A DNA stretch of 64,000 nt from a virus, in IMG/VR virus record IMGVR_UViG_3300022748_000015, positions 1 through 64,000 of that record; one strand, written 5' to 3'. This document shows, one piece after another, positions 48,126-55,522 of this stretch. The notes under the pieces are model-generated. The model saw only the letters and a list, made by a program, of their open reading frames with translations, was not told the DNA's origin and searched no databases. The position numbers and the translations under genes are program-made. Positions within the stretch are counted from its first letter, which is position 1. Every line of letters begins with the position of its first letter.

Positions 48126-48701
48126 ATGTCTCTAAATTGGAGCGATCTCATCAAGGAAGCCGGAGAGGCTACCAACAGCTTCGAGCCACTGCCAGACGGT
48201 GACTACGAGTTCAAGGTGGTAGAGGCTAAGGCCACCACCTCACAGTCGGGTAAGGTAATGTTCAAGACTACCAACGAGGTAATTAGCGGTCCATACGCTA
48301 AGCGTCGCGTCTGGGACAACCTTGTTATCTCGCCAGAGAACAGCAAGGCTCTTGGAATGTTCTTCATGAAGATGGGTGCCCTTGGTCTTAACAAGGACTT
48401 CTTCAACGCAAACCCAACCAACGCTCAGATCGAGCAGGCTCTATTTGGTCGTGGTTTCCGTGGAACTCTTGCTACCCGTACCTACAATGGCAACCAGAGC
48501 AACGAGATCAGCAAGTACTTTGCTGCTCCTGCCGTAGCTCAGGCTGCTTTCTCAGCTCCAGCTGCTCCAGCACCTGCTGCAGCACCTGCACCGGCTCCAG
48601 CAGCCCCTGTAGCTGCAGCACCAGCTCCGGCTGCTGCTCCTGCTCCAGCACCGGCCCCTGCCCCTGCTGCCCCTGTAACCTCGGACGACACTCCGTTCTA
48701 A
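48126..48701 (+). CDS. SSB-like single-strand DNA-binding protein
   Basis: 191 aa. Residues 1-135 match the DUF669 type (FEPLPDGDYEFKVVEAKATT, KRRVWDNLVISPENSKALGM). Residues 140-183 are an almost pure Pro/Ala linker. The last six residues, SDDTPF, mirror the DDIPF tip by which bacterial SSB recruits partners. This supports an SSB role beside the Sak4-like ATPase. The gene is followed by a strong terminator. Confidence 0.85.
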   Translation: MSLNWSDLIKEAGEATNSFEPLPDGDYEFKVVEAKATTSQSGKVMFKTTNEVISGPYAKRRVWDNLVISPENSKALGMFFMKMGALGLNKDFFNANPTNAQIEQALFGRGFRGTLATRTYNGNQSNEISKYFAAPAVAQAAFSAPAAPAPAAAPAPAPAAPVAAAPAPAAAPAPAPAPAPAAPVTSDDTPF

Positions 48702-48716
48702 ATTACAAAATAGAGG

Positions 48717-48747
48717 AGGCGGGGCACATCGTGTCCCGCCTTCTTTA
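48717..48747 (+). terminator. Terminator after SSB-like gene
   Basis: AGGCGGGGCAC-ATC-GTGTCCCGCCT stem, followed by TCTTTAT. Confidence 0.85.
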
Positions 48748-48758
48748 TAGGAGATTTA

Positions 48759-49760
48759 ATGCGAATCCTTTTTACTGGCATGGCTTCATCCCATGTTAAA
48801 GAATCTTCAAATACTACGTTCTTTGGAACCATGTTCCAGGTTGCAAAGCAATTCTCTGACTCTGTAGATATACTTCCACCTAGTGTTGAGTGGACATCAG
48901 AGATACTAGATAAGTACGATGCTGTCTTTGTTGGTGTAATACCTCCAACAAGCCCTAGTGCTAATAAACTCTATGGTGCTCTTAATGTTATATCTCTACT
49001 TGCTGATTCAAAGAAGCTGTTCTTTGTAGTTGACCACCCGCAGGTGTGGCAATTTAAGTCGAGCATTTCATCTGTATCGAAGAATATTGATTCGATTTTT
49101 ACACCGTTCTATAGAACTAAGTCTGAGTATAGATCAGCTGTGCTTAAAAAAGATAAATTTGAAGGTGCTATAAAGTTATTGTCATCCACTAATTGGCCTA
49201 CCACTATCTACCCGGAACTCCCCTGGAGAAATTCGGAACTTTTACATGAGTTTTTACCGTGGGTCTCTCCGGAAAACCTAGTTGGAGTCAATCTAGATGC
49301 TCACCTGCTCTCGGAGGAGCCAACTATAGAGCTATCAAGAACAAGTTCCTGGTCTGTGGAATATCCAAATACATCCTGGGTACAAAAGATTAGTAAGCTA
49401 ACTACCTACCCTCTAGAAAAGGCTAAGGCATCTATAAGAACTACAGATGAGGATGTTATGTCTTGTATCTCGTCTAGTGCTGGCCTAGTTCTTCCCGCTC
49501 AGGATAGAGGTGTTGGGACTTGGTGGTCTTACCGGATACTTCAAGCTTTGGACTCAGCCACTCCAGTAATTACAGAGTGGAAAGAGTCTAGAACAATTTC
49601 CGACTCTTGGGCAGTACTAATTGGGGAAGTAGAAGATATGGATTTGGCTGATAGAATTGCGTTAGCTATGTCTCAACGAAGAAGTTATATGGATTCAATT
49701 CCCTCGAAGCAAGAATCCACCAACCTACTAGAGGCTCTAGTAAAGACAAATAAGGAATAA
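48759..49760 (+). CDS. GT-B glycosyltransferase-like protein
   Basis: 333 aa, ATG 48759 behind TAGGAGA. N-terminal half opens with MRILFTGMASSHVKES and has an FFVVDHPQVWQF strand-turn, like a Rossmann domain. The C-terminal half has GTWWSYRILQALDSATPVIT and DLADRIALAMSQRRSYMDSI. The arrangement is like that of T4 beta-glucosyltransferase, a GT-B enzyme with a similar length and a C-terminal nucleotide-sugar site. The similarity is by eye and modest. It could modify DNA bases, but no base-hydroxymethylating enzyme is visible here, so protein or wall targets are equally possible. Confidence 0.55.
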   Translation: MRILFTGMASSHVKESSNTTFFGTMFQVAKQFSDSVDILPPSVEWTSEILDKYDAVFVGVIPPTSPSANKLYGALNVISLLADSKKLFFVVDHPQVWQFKSSISSVSKNIDSIFTPFYRTKSEYRSAVLKKDKFEGAIKLLSSTNWPTTIYPELPWRNSELLHEFLPWVSPENLVGVNLDAHLLSEEPTIELSRTSSWSVEYPNTSWVQKISKLTTYPLEKAKASIRTTDEDVMSCISSSAGLVLPAQDRGVGTWWSYRILQALDSATPVITEWKESRTISDSWAVLIGEVEDMDLADRIALAMSQRRSYMDSIPSKQESTNLLEALVKTNKE

Positions 49761-49762
49761 AG

Positions 49763-50191
49763 ATGCCAGATGTAAACTACGAATGGATTAGACAGCAGCT
49801 TCAAGATGCTAAAGCTAAGGTTGGATCCGGAAATGCTGTCTTGGAATTATTGGCTGTGTGGGAAAAGCAAACTAAACTCAGCCCTAATTTAGCTAAAGAG
49901 GCAGTTGAACTATTCTCTAAGCTTGCCCTAGGTCATGCTATTAACGCAGTTGAAGAAAAAACTGATGAAGTTTGGATTCCTCTGCAGCCGGGCCAGATTC
50001 GAGTTGGCGATGAGGTACGTGTATTTAATGATGCTTTCTCTGATGAAGCAGGGACTGTTCACAATGGTAGACGTGGTAAGGTAGTTGCTGTGCGTTATGG
50101 TGACGTAATCTTCACATCTACCGATGCTAAGGAACCTAAGTTAAATGGTGTTCACTATTCACCATACAAACTAGAGAAGCGAGTAAAATAA
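49763..50191 (+). CDS. Hypothetical protein with SH3/KOW-like domain
   Basis: 142 aa. A helical N-terminal half (WIRQQLQDAKAKVGSGNAVL and EAVELFSKLALGHAI), then a small barrel: PGQIRVGDEVRVFNDAF and RRGKVVAVRYGDVIFTS. The barrel resembles KOW or phage SH3-like modules that bind nucleic acid or protein. The next gene starts within its stop codon. Function unknown. Confidence 0.7.
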   Translation: MPDVNYEWIRQQLQDAKAKVGSGNAVLELLAVWEKQTKLSPNLAKEAVELFSKLALGHAINAVEEKTDEVWIPLQPGQIRVGDEVRVFNDAFSDEAGTVHNGRRGKVVAVRYGDVIFTSTDAKEPKLNGVHYSPYKLEKRVK

Positions 50192-50424
50192 TGCGTGTTG
50201 CTTTTGAACTAAAGTTTAGTGCCGATACCTTGGAGTCAGCTAAAGCTACAGCTTATGAAGAGGTCGCTAAGTTTCTAAATATCACGGAGTCTGCTGTTGC
50301 AGATTCTGTTGATTTAGAGCTCAAGGTTGGGATTCCTGACCCTGAGAAAAACCTGTATTCTGGCCATTTTGTTATTACAGCCTATGGTTCGCTAAAAAAG
50401 ACACTTTTACATCCAGGTTTATAG
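50191..50424 (+). CDS. Hypothetical alpha/beta protein
   Basis: 77 aa, ATG 50191 overlapping the previous stop by one base. A strand MRVAFELKFSADTLESAKAT, a helix EEVAKFLN and closing strands (DSVDLELKVG, HFVITAYG) suggest a ferredoxin-like fold. Followed by a strong terminator. No family recognised. Confidence 0.7.
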   Translation: MRVAFELKFSADTLESAKATAYEEVAKFLNITESAVADSVDLELKVGIPDPEKNLYSGHFVITAYGSLKKTLLHPGL

Positions 50425-50434
50425 CAAAAAATTA

Positions 50435-50480
50435 AATAATGGCATATTCATTTATATGGATATGCCGTTATTTTTTATTT
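50435..50480 (+). terminator. Terminator before WhiB cassette
   Basis: A 13-bp stem AATAATGGCATAT / ATATGCCGTTATT with one G-T pair around a 12-base loop, followed by TTTTATTT. Confidence 0.9.
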
Positions 50481-50533
50481 GACTTTTTCATCTTTATAGC
50501 CTAAAATCCAATAGTTAGTGATATAGACTATTG
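50479..50533 (+). promoter_or_regulatory. Strong promoter of WhiB cassette with 5' inverted repeat
   Basis: TTGACT (50479-50484), 17-bp spacer, TAAAAT (50502-50507), followed by CAATAGT (50509-50515) and ACTATTG (50527-50533). The -35 overlaps the T-run of the preceding terminator. Confidence 0.82.
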
Positions 50534-50536
50534 CAT

Positions 50537-50881
50537 ATGAAAGATTCTCGCATAGGTGAGTCCCTGTGGTTCTCATGGGAAGGTGATGGGTACCACCCTT
50601 CATCCGATGAGGCTATGGTCTACTACACTGAAGGTCACGTTGATCTTGATAATGATATTGTTAAAAAAGCTTTGGCCTCTTCTCTGCAAAGAGATGGTTT
50701 AGTTCATTCACTTAATCTTGGATTTTCTGCAGTAGAAGCTGCAGATTTTTCATATCTATATATTGGTATATTGGATAGTGAAATGTTCCCATCTATATGT
50801 AAAGAATCAGGCGAAACTGAATATGGGGATCTACTAGATTCAGTAGTTGAAGCAACTCTAGTAGAGGTTATTACTGAATGA
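50537..50881 (+). CDS. Hypothetical acidic protein upstream of WhiB
   Basis: 114 aa from ATG 50537, about 23 bases after the predicted RNA start and with no clear ribosome-binding site; the 5' inverted repeat ends four bases before the ATG. Features: SLWFSWEGDGYHPSSDEAMV, SLNLGFSAVEAADFSYLYIG and an acidic end. It overlaps WhiB by four bases (ATGA). Function unknown; coupling suggests a partner in regulation. Confidence 0.65.
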   Translation: MKDSRIGESLWFSWEGDGYHPSSDEAMVYYTEGHVDLDNDIVKKALASSLQRDGLVHSLNLGFSAVEAADFSYLYIGILDSEMFPSICKESGETEYGDLLDSVVEATLVEVITE

Positions 50882-51336
50882 TTTTTGATTCACCAGAGTG
50901 GCATGAAGACGCCGAATGTGCAAAAACTTCTAATGAAGAATATAAAGATAACTTTTTTTCAAATAAGTCTTCTCAGCAAAATCCAGCTCTAAGACTGTGC
51001 CAACAATGTCCTGTTAGGCAAGAATGCCTAAAGTGGGGTCTAGAGACTAAGCAAACCTGGGGCATTTGGGGCGGTCTAAACTACAAAAAAATTAGACGCA
51101 CTCTCTCCATAAACTGGGAGGGGCAGGAGATGCGCCATAAAAGATTTCCTCTTTGCCCTAACTGCAATGCTAAAACCTCTAGCTTAGCTACAAAAACTGT
51201 AGATAGACCTACCGCTGGTCGTTGGTCAACAATGAAGGTAGTCGAGTGTGTTGATTGCAAATTTAGTTGGCAAAGCAGAACTAGTGCAAATGCTGTAGAA
51301 GCATACCATTCGCAGCAAACTAGGAAGAAGCGCTAA
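50878..51336 (+). CDS. whiB: WhiB-family regulator fused to a zinc ribbon
   Basis: 152 aa. The WhiB domain is intact: four Fe-S cysteines Cys14, Cys41, Cys44 and Cys50 (CxxC 41-44) and the GIWGG turn (62-66) with a basic segment after it. WhiB proteins bind region 4 of the housekeeping sigma factor and steer RNA polymerase. Residues 90-130 add a second metal site, PLCPNCNAK and ECVDCKFSW (Cys93, 96, 124, 127), which usual phage WhiB proteins of 75-110 aa lack. The gene is the best candidate for control of the late -35-less promoters. Its end overlaps the convergent gene by 17 bases. Confidence 0.92.
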   Translation: MIFDSPEWHEDAECAKTSNEEYKDNFFSNKSSQQNPALRLCQQCPVRQECLKWGLETKQTWGIWGGLNYKKIRRTLSINWEGQEMRHKRFPLCPNCNAKTSSLATKTVDRPTAGRWSTMKVVECVDCKFSWQSRTSANAVEAYHSQQTRKKR

Positions 51337-52411
51337 TAGTATAGAACTTTAGATTATTTACTAGTCTATCGTTAGTTGGTTCTAGATCTACTGCAACCCT
51401 ACCGTAGCTAGCTGCATATCGATATTCACCTAAATTATATGCTGATATTGCAGCTAAATCATATGGCAGTGATCCCCAGGCGAAATCCTCGCAGAGGTAG
51501 TCAAGTGGTTTTTCTTTTGTTTCTAGTGCCTTAATTGCAGCAAAATAGCATAGTTGCCAGTCCTGCTGATTGTAGGCATGCTGAGCTAACTCAACCAGAG
51601 CTTCTCTACGTCCAGGTGCTTCTGCAGTAGCTTTTTCTAGCCAGTCTCTAGTATGTTCTTTATCTATTTTTGCTAAAAATCTCATTGAAGCAGCTCGTTC
51701 TGCTGGCCAAGTTGCACTAGGAATACTTAGATGACGAATGAACTCAGCTTTAGCTTCTTCATATTGTCCATAAAAATAAAGCTCACGGGCATAGTAGAAG
51801 GCACTGCGATCATCATTAGGTGACTCGGTAACTGCTAATTTAAGTAGCGGTAGGTATTGAGAGCGGCTCTTAGTTGGATCAGCTCGATGATGTAGAACAA
51901 CCTTCGGAACGGTCACTCTATTTTCTGGACCATCGCCCTCCCAATAGAGAGTCTCGTGACAAGGTTGACGCCAGCGATATCCAAAACGTGAGTGTACTTT
52001 ATCTGCATAGAACTGGATTCCAGGTGTCACCCCATCTTCTTTCCAGTTCCAGATATAGTCATAAGCAATACGTTGAATGTTACCATTATGCTCATCCCAG
52101 GCTTCCTGAATAGCCTCTACCCAACCGGGCTGAAGGTACTCATCTAGGTCGATACTGAGACAAACATCAATATCAGCTGGGATAAGACTAAGAGCAGTAT
52201 TGCGAGGCACATCAAAACGCCAAGGTCTTTGAGTAATTGAATATACCACCGCACCACGTTCACGCAGCCTTTCTACGGTTCCATCAGTTGAGCCAGTATC
52301 GCAGACTAAAACTAGATCTGCTCCTTCATTGGCATCCATAAACTTATCTACATGCTTAATCTCATTGAGGGAGATAGCGTAAACGCAAGTTTTTACTTTA
52401 TTCTTTTTCAT
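51320..52411 (-). CDS. GT2 family glycosyltransferase with TPR-like tail (copy 1)
   Basis: 363 aa. A GT-A domain at 1-170: early SLNEIKHVDKFMDANEGADL, CDTGSTDGTVERLRE, and acidic SIDLDEYLQPGW giving the DxD-type metal site. The C-terminal half is helical with repeat-like helices (SAFYYARELYFYGQYEEAKA, ALVELAQHAYNQQDW), as in TPR domains. Its start overlaps the stop of the neighbouring paralogue by 14 bases, so the two are a coupled pair from a tandem duplication. Sugar and target unknown. Confidence 0.87.
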   Translation of the reverse strand: MKKNKVKTCVYAISLNEIKHVDKFMDANEGADLVLVCDTGSTDGTVERLRERGAVVYSITQRPWRFDVPRNTALSLIPADIDVCLSIDLDEYLQPGWVEAIQEAWDEHNGNIQRIAYDYIWNWKEDGVTPGIQFYADKVHSRFGYRWRQPCHETLYWEGDGPENRVTVPKVVLHHRADPTKSRSQYLPLLKLAVTESPNDDRSAFYYARELYFYGQYEEAKAEFIRHLSIPSATWPAERAASMRFLAKIDKEHTRDWLEKATAEAPGRREALVELAQHAYNQQDWQLCYFAAIKALETKEKPLDYLCEDFAWGSLPYDLAAISAYNLGEYRYAASYGRVAVDLEPTNDRLVNNLKFYTISASS

Positions 52412-53438
52412 ACCAGTCCATATTTGCTAGTAGTCGTTTATTTGTTGGATCAAACTCTAGTGCTTGTTTTCCATACTTTATAGCTTCAGATTTATTTCCT
52501 AAATAGTAACAAGATAGGGCTGCTATATCGTAAGGACCTGATCCCCAGGCTTCTTCACTATATGTAAAACCGTCTCTTCTATCTTCTACTGATATGCAGT
52601 AATCTGCTGAAAATAGGGCTTCAGCATGTTCACCTATTGCAGAGAAAAACTTAGCAGCTTCATAGAGAGTTTCTCGTTCCATACCATCATCTATGGCTGC
52701 TTTAAACCATTTACGAGCCATATCAATATCACCTATAGCAAAGTAATTACTTGCAATATTTCTAGCTATATATGATTTAACTACTCCACCATCTTTGCAA
52801 GCAAAGTAGCTCTCATATCTCCAATGAATTGCTGATTGCATATCGCCAATAGTTTGGTAATCATTGGCTAAGAAGTAGCGAGTCCTCCAGTCCGAATCGC
52901 CTTCTAAAATCTTCTTGTGAAGAAGATTTAAGTAGCTGCGTCTACTTTTCTGCGTATCCTGCCATTCATCTAAAAAGATAGAATCAGACCAAATTGCTTT
53001 TTCAGGTATAGCCCAGGATAAGGTCTCATGTACCGGGCCTACCCATTTACATCCGTGACGTGCATGTATTTTAGAGTGCCACTGCCACTGACCACCGTTA
53101 TGGCGATATTTGTGGTTAAGTGTGGTTGCGTCATTTTTCCAGGCCACCTCTAGCATTTCTCGCCACCCAGGGAGCAATACTTCATCTATGTCTAGAGAAA
53201 TTGCTACATCTATATCCTTAGGTAAAAGATTTAGAGCAGCATTTTTTGCATCATCAAATCGCCATGGAGATACTTTTATTTTGTAGGTAGTTATTCCCAA
53301 TTCTTCAGCATATTCTGCAGTTCCATCAGAAGATCCAGTGTCCGCTAAAAGAATGTAGTCAGCCTCGGCGGCTGACTCAAACCATCGGTCTAAGAACTGC
53401 TTCTCATTTAGGGCTATTGAATATACCGCTACACGCAT
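52398..53438 (-). CDS. GT2 family glycosyltransferase with TPR-like tail (copy 2)
   Basis: 346 aa. Same layout as its neighbour: IALNEKQFLDRWFESAAEAD, DTGSSDGTAEYAEELG, SLDIDEVLLPGW, VHETLSW, then helical repeats (TRYFLANDYQTIGDMQSAIH, ALSCYYLGNKSEAIKYGKQA). It likely adds sugars to a phage or host protein or wall polymer. The pair is convergent with WhiB and lies downstream of the phosphoesterase gene on the same strand. Confidence 0.87.
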   Translation of the reverse strand: MRVAVYSIALNEKQFLDRWFESAAEADYILLADTGSSDGTAEYAEELGITTYKIKVSPWRFDDAKNAALNLLPKDIDVAISLDIDEVLLPGWREMLEVAWKNDATTLNHKYRHNGGQWQWHSKIHARHGCKWVGPVHETLSWAIPEKAIWSDSIFLDEWQDTQKSRRSYLNLLHKKILEGDSDWRTRYFLANDYQTIGDMQSAIHWRYESYFACKDGGVVKSYIARNIASNYFAIGDIDMARKWFKAAIDDGMERETLYEAAKFFSAIGEHAEALFSADYCISVEDRRDGFTYSEEAWGSGPYDIAALSCYYLGNKSEAIKYGKQALEFDPTNKRLLANMDWYEKE

Positions 53439-53440
53439 GA

Positions 53441-54640
53441 TTACTTAGTTGGAAGTACGCTAATGAATTCTCGTGGATCGAAGTCTCCACCAAATACCAT
53501 AGTAAGTAGTCCTGGATTTGATTCATGCCCAGCACGATCACGGAACCACTCAGATCCTGGGTCTGTAGTTGGACACTGAAGCCATAGGCGGTCGCTTACG
53601 TCCATGGTACGGAAGTTATGGTAATGGCCAGATACCCAGATGTCGGCGAGCCCAAGAGCGGTCTGCCCGAGGGATTGACCGGATAGATATTTTTCAATAC
53701 CATTTTGGCTGCTCTGGTGTCCGTGGAAAATTCCAAGGTGGACTCCGCAAATCTCGGTCACTAGTGTCTGGTGCCCCGAGGAAGGGAAACGGAACTGGAT
53801 ATGCTGTAGGGCAGGGTTCTCGGCACAGGCATCTTGAACAGCAGAGGCAATCTCTACGTTCCAACCATCAGCCGGATCTGCAGCTACTTGGCGAGTAACC
53901 TCGTCGTGGTTTCCATTAATCACTGGAACAATCATATGCTCGGCTAGAGGAGCCAGAGCCTTAATCTGAGCCATAAGAAGACGACGTGCAACACGCACCT
54001 GTTCGGTCAAGCCTAGGTCAGATGCAGCAAGACCCTGTAGACGTCCATTCTGAGATACGTTACCTTCAACGTGATCTCCAGGAAGTCCCAGGGTTATGGT
54101 TCCAAGATCTAGGCCCATCTTTTGATAGCCCTTGAATCTATTCACTGCTTTTTCAGTTAAATCTAGAACACGATCAATAGATTGCTGAGACCCGCCGTTG
54201 CTAGTCTTTTTTCCAATCTGCTGATCGCTAGGGAATGCTGCAAATGATCCCTTGCCGGTAGCTTGCTTAATCCCTGCTGCTGGACGCCACTTCTTAATCT
54301 CATCAATGAGCTTCTCGGCATCTAGGTTATCCTCGTAAATAGTCCCCGCTGGCAGTAGGTTGACTCGTACGGACTCTAGGAATTCTCCATCATACTTCTG
54401 CCACTTTCCTCGTCTCATGGACGCTACGGTCCATTCACGGGGATCCAGACCAAAGTCCTCTAGTACTGCAGTAGCATCTTGGACTTCTGATGTAGGGGCT
54501 GGCTTAGATATGACAAAACCGCCCTTGGCGGTATCGATATCCATGCGAGGACGCCAATCTTCAGGAATATTCATCGCTTTAATGTCTGAACCCTGCGGAC
54601 CAGCTGAAGCTAATTTTTCTAATTTTTCTGAGAAACCCAT
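53441..54640 (-). CDS. Calcineurin-like metallophosphoesterase
   Basis: 399 aa. The start at ATG 54640 (MGFSEKLEKL) is preferred to an upstream TTG because it lies just after the preceding stop. Metal-binding motifs in order: GLPGDHVEGN, VINGNHDEVT and SGHYHNF, the three blocks of the Mre11/calcineurin phosphoesterase fold; the first block is reached only after an unusually long 190-residue N-terminal region. Possibly a DNA exonuclease or nucleotide phosphatase. It is transcribed with the two glycosyltransferases. Confidence 0.82.
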   Translation of the reverse strand: MGFSEKLEKLASAGPQGSDIKAMNIPEDWRPRMDIDTAKGGFVISKPAPTSEVQDATAVLEDFGLDPREWTVASMRRGKWQKYDGEFLESVRVNLLPAGTIYEDNLDAEKLIDEIKKWRPAAGIKQATGKGSFAAFPSDQQIGKKTSNGGSQQSIDRVLDLTEKAVNRFKGYQKMGLDLGTITLGLPGDHVEGNVSQNGRLQGLAASDLGLTEQVRVARRLLMAQIKALAPLAEHMIVPVINGNHDEVTRQVAADPADGWNVEIASAVQDACAENPALQHIQFRFPSSGHQTLVTEICGVHLGIFHGHQSSQNGIEKYLSGQSLGQTALGLADIWVSGHYHNFRTMDVSDRLWLQCPTTDPGSEWFRDRAGHESNPGLLTMVFGGDFDPREFISVLPTK

Positions 54641-54642
54641 GT

Positions 54643-54906
54643 TTAGTTGGCTCTCTTTCCGCAACCGCAGTCGCCTCGACGGTGTCGGTCTATGGTGCTA
54701 TTACTAATATCAAACCCCTCGCCTCGTAAGATGCGTCCTAGTTCAGCACTTGCTACATGGGTAGGATCTTCTTTACTAGTTTTTACAATTGCTAGTAGAT
54801 TTGCTTGATCCTGCTTTGAAAGTTTTGGATCAATAAATAGCTTTGCCAATACACACAGTTGATTTGATTGCGTGGATGCAGCTTGAAGCTTGTCTGACAG
54901 CGACAT
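54643..54906 (-). CDS. Small HTH-like protein with Cys motif
   Basis: 87 aa behind GAGGGAGAAC on the - strand. Helices (SKQDQANLLAIVKTSKEDPT, AELGRILRGEGFDI) lead to SNSTIDRHRRGDCGCGKRAN, a pattern seen in small actinophage DNA-binding proteins. It may serve as the missing small terminase or as a replication accessory. First gene of the - strand operon. Confidence 0.7.
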   Translation of the reverse strand: MSLSDKLQAASTQSNQLCVLAKLFIDPKLSKQDQANLLAIVKTSKEDPTHVASAELGRILRGEGFDISNSTIDRHRRGDCGCGKRAN

Positions 54907-54961
54907 AGTTCTCCCTCGTACGTCTATAGTGTCATTAAGTAGTATAGTACTAAATTTTCAG

Positions 54962-55294
54962 TTAACTAGCTTTTCTTTGCCTTGGTTTTGAAGATACTGA
55001 AGTTGGTCTAGTTCTAGAGGTAATCATAAAATCTTTAATCAACTCTACTTCAGCCGATGTCTTGATACTGTGAGCTTCAATTATATTAACTCTATCGGCT
55101 AATGAGCTACCGCCATTCTCCCAGAGTTGGTGTTCAACTCGGTCTAGACGCTCTGCAAGGGTTCGTCCTTTGCTATCAACTCCAATAGAGTCGCTAATCT
55201 TTCTTACAAAGCGGTAGATGGCTACAAGCCCTCCGACGATGACGCCGATTGCGGTAATTACCGCGGCGATTGTTAGAATAATCTCTAGTTGCAT
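54962..55294 (-). CDS. DUF2746-like membrane protein, possible holin
   Basis: 110 aa. One membrane helix at about 4-28 (EIILTIAAVITAIGVIVGGL, AIYRFV), then RTLAERLDRVEHQLWENGGS and SLADRVNIIEAHS, a pattern like DUF2746 phage membrane proteins. The rest is a coiled helix and a basic tail. A late-acting holin or spanin-like role is possible, but it is far from the lysin gene. It is divergent from the primase gene. Confidence 0.7.
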   Translation of the reverse strand: MQLEIILTIAAVITAIGVIVGGLVAIYRFVRKISDSIGVDSKGRTLAERLDRVEHQLWENGGSSLADRVNIIEAHSIKTSAEVELIKDFMITSRTRPTSVSSKPRQRKAS

Positions 55295-55486
55295 GGCCTA
55301 TAATGGATTCTACGGGGAGCGGTTAGATTCGTTCTTCTATTGTACCCTAGAAGGGTTTTCCTTATTTGACGGGCTGTTAGGTCGAGCCGTTGATGAGTTT
55401 GTTCAGTCAATCTGAATTATTTATTAATGCGTGACTTGCAGCATCTTCGAGTATGGGTGTATGCTGTCAATAACTTTGGAGAGCAT
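55295..55486. promoter_or_regulatory. Divergent intergenic region and primase promoter
   Basis: Separates a - strand gene from the primase. On the + strand TTGCAG (55436-55441), 18-bp spacer, TATGCT (55460-55465) is the probable promoter. The hexamer pair CAGCAT (55439-55444) and ATGCTG (55461-55466) makes an inverted repeat across it, suggesting an operator. A further TATAAT stands at 55299-55304. No ORF seen between 55305 and 55486. Confidence 0.55.
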
Positions 55487-55522
55487 ATGTATGTTTTTAA
55501 TGACGGAATGGTGGACAACTAA
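55487..55522 (+). CDS. 11-codon leader peptide
   Basis: ATG TAT GTT TTT AAT GAC GGA ATG GTG GAC AAC TAA, encoding MYVFNDGMVDN. GGAGAG lies just upstream (55478-55483). The stop overlaps the primase start (TAATG, 55520-55524), so ribosomes could pass directly to the primase. The primase ATG itself has only a weak GGTGGA site inside this ORF. Likely a coupling leader. Confidence 0.5.
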   Translation: MYVFNDGMVDN

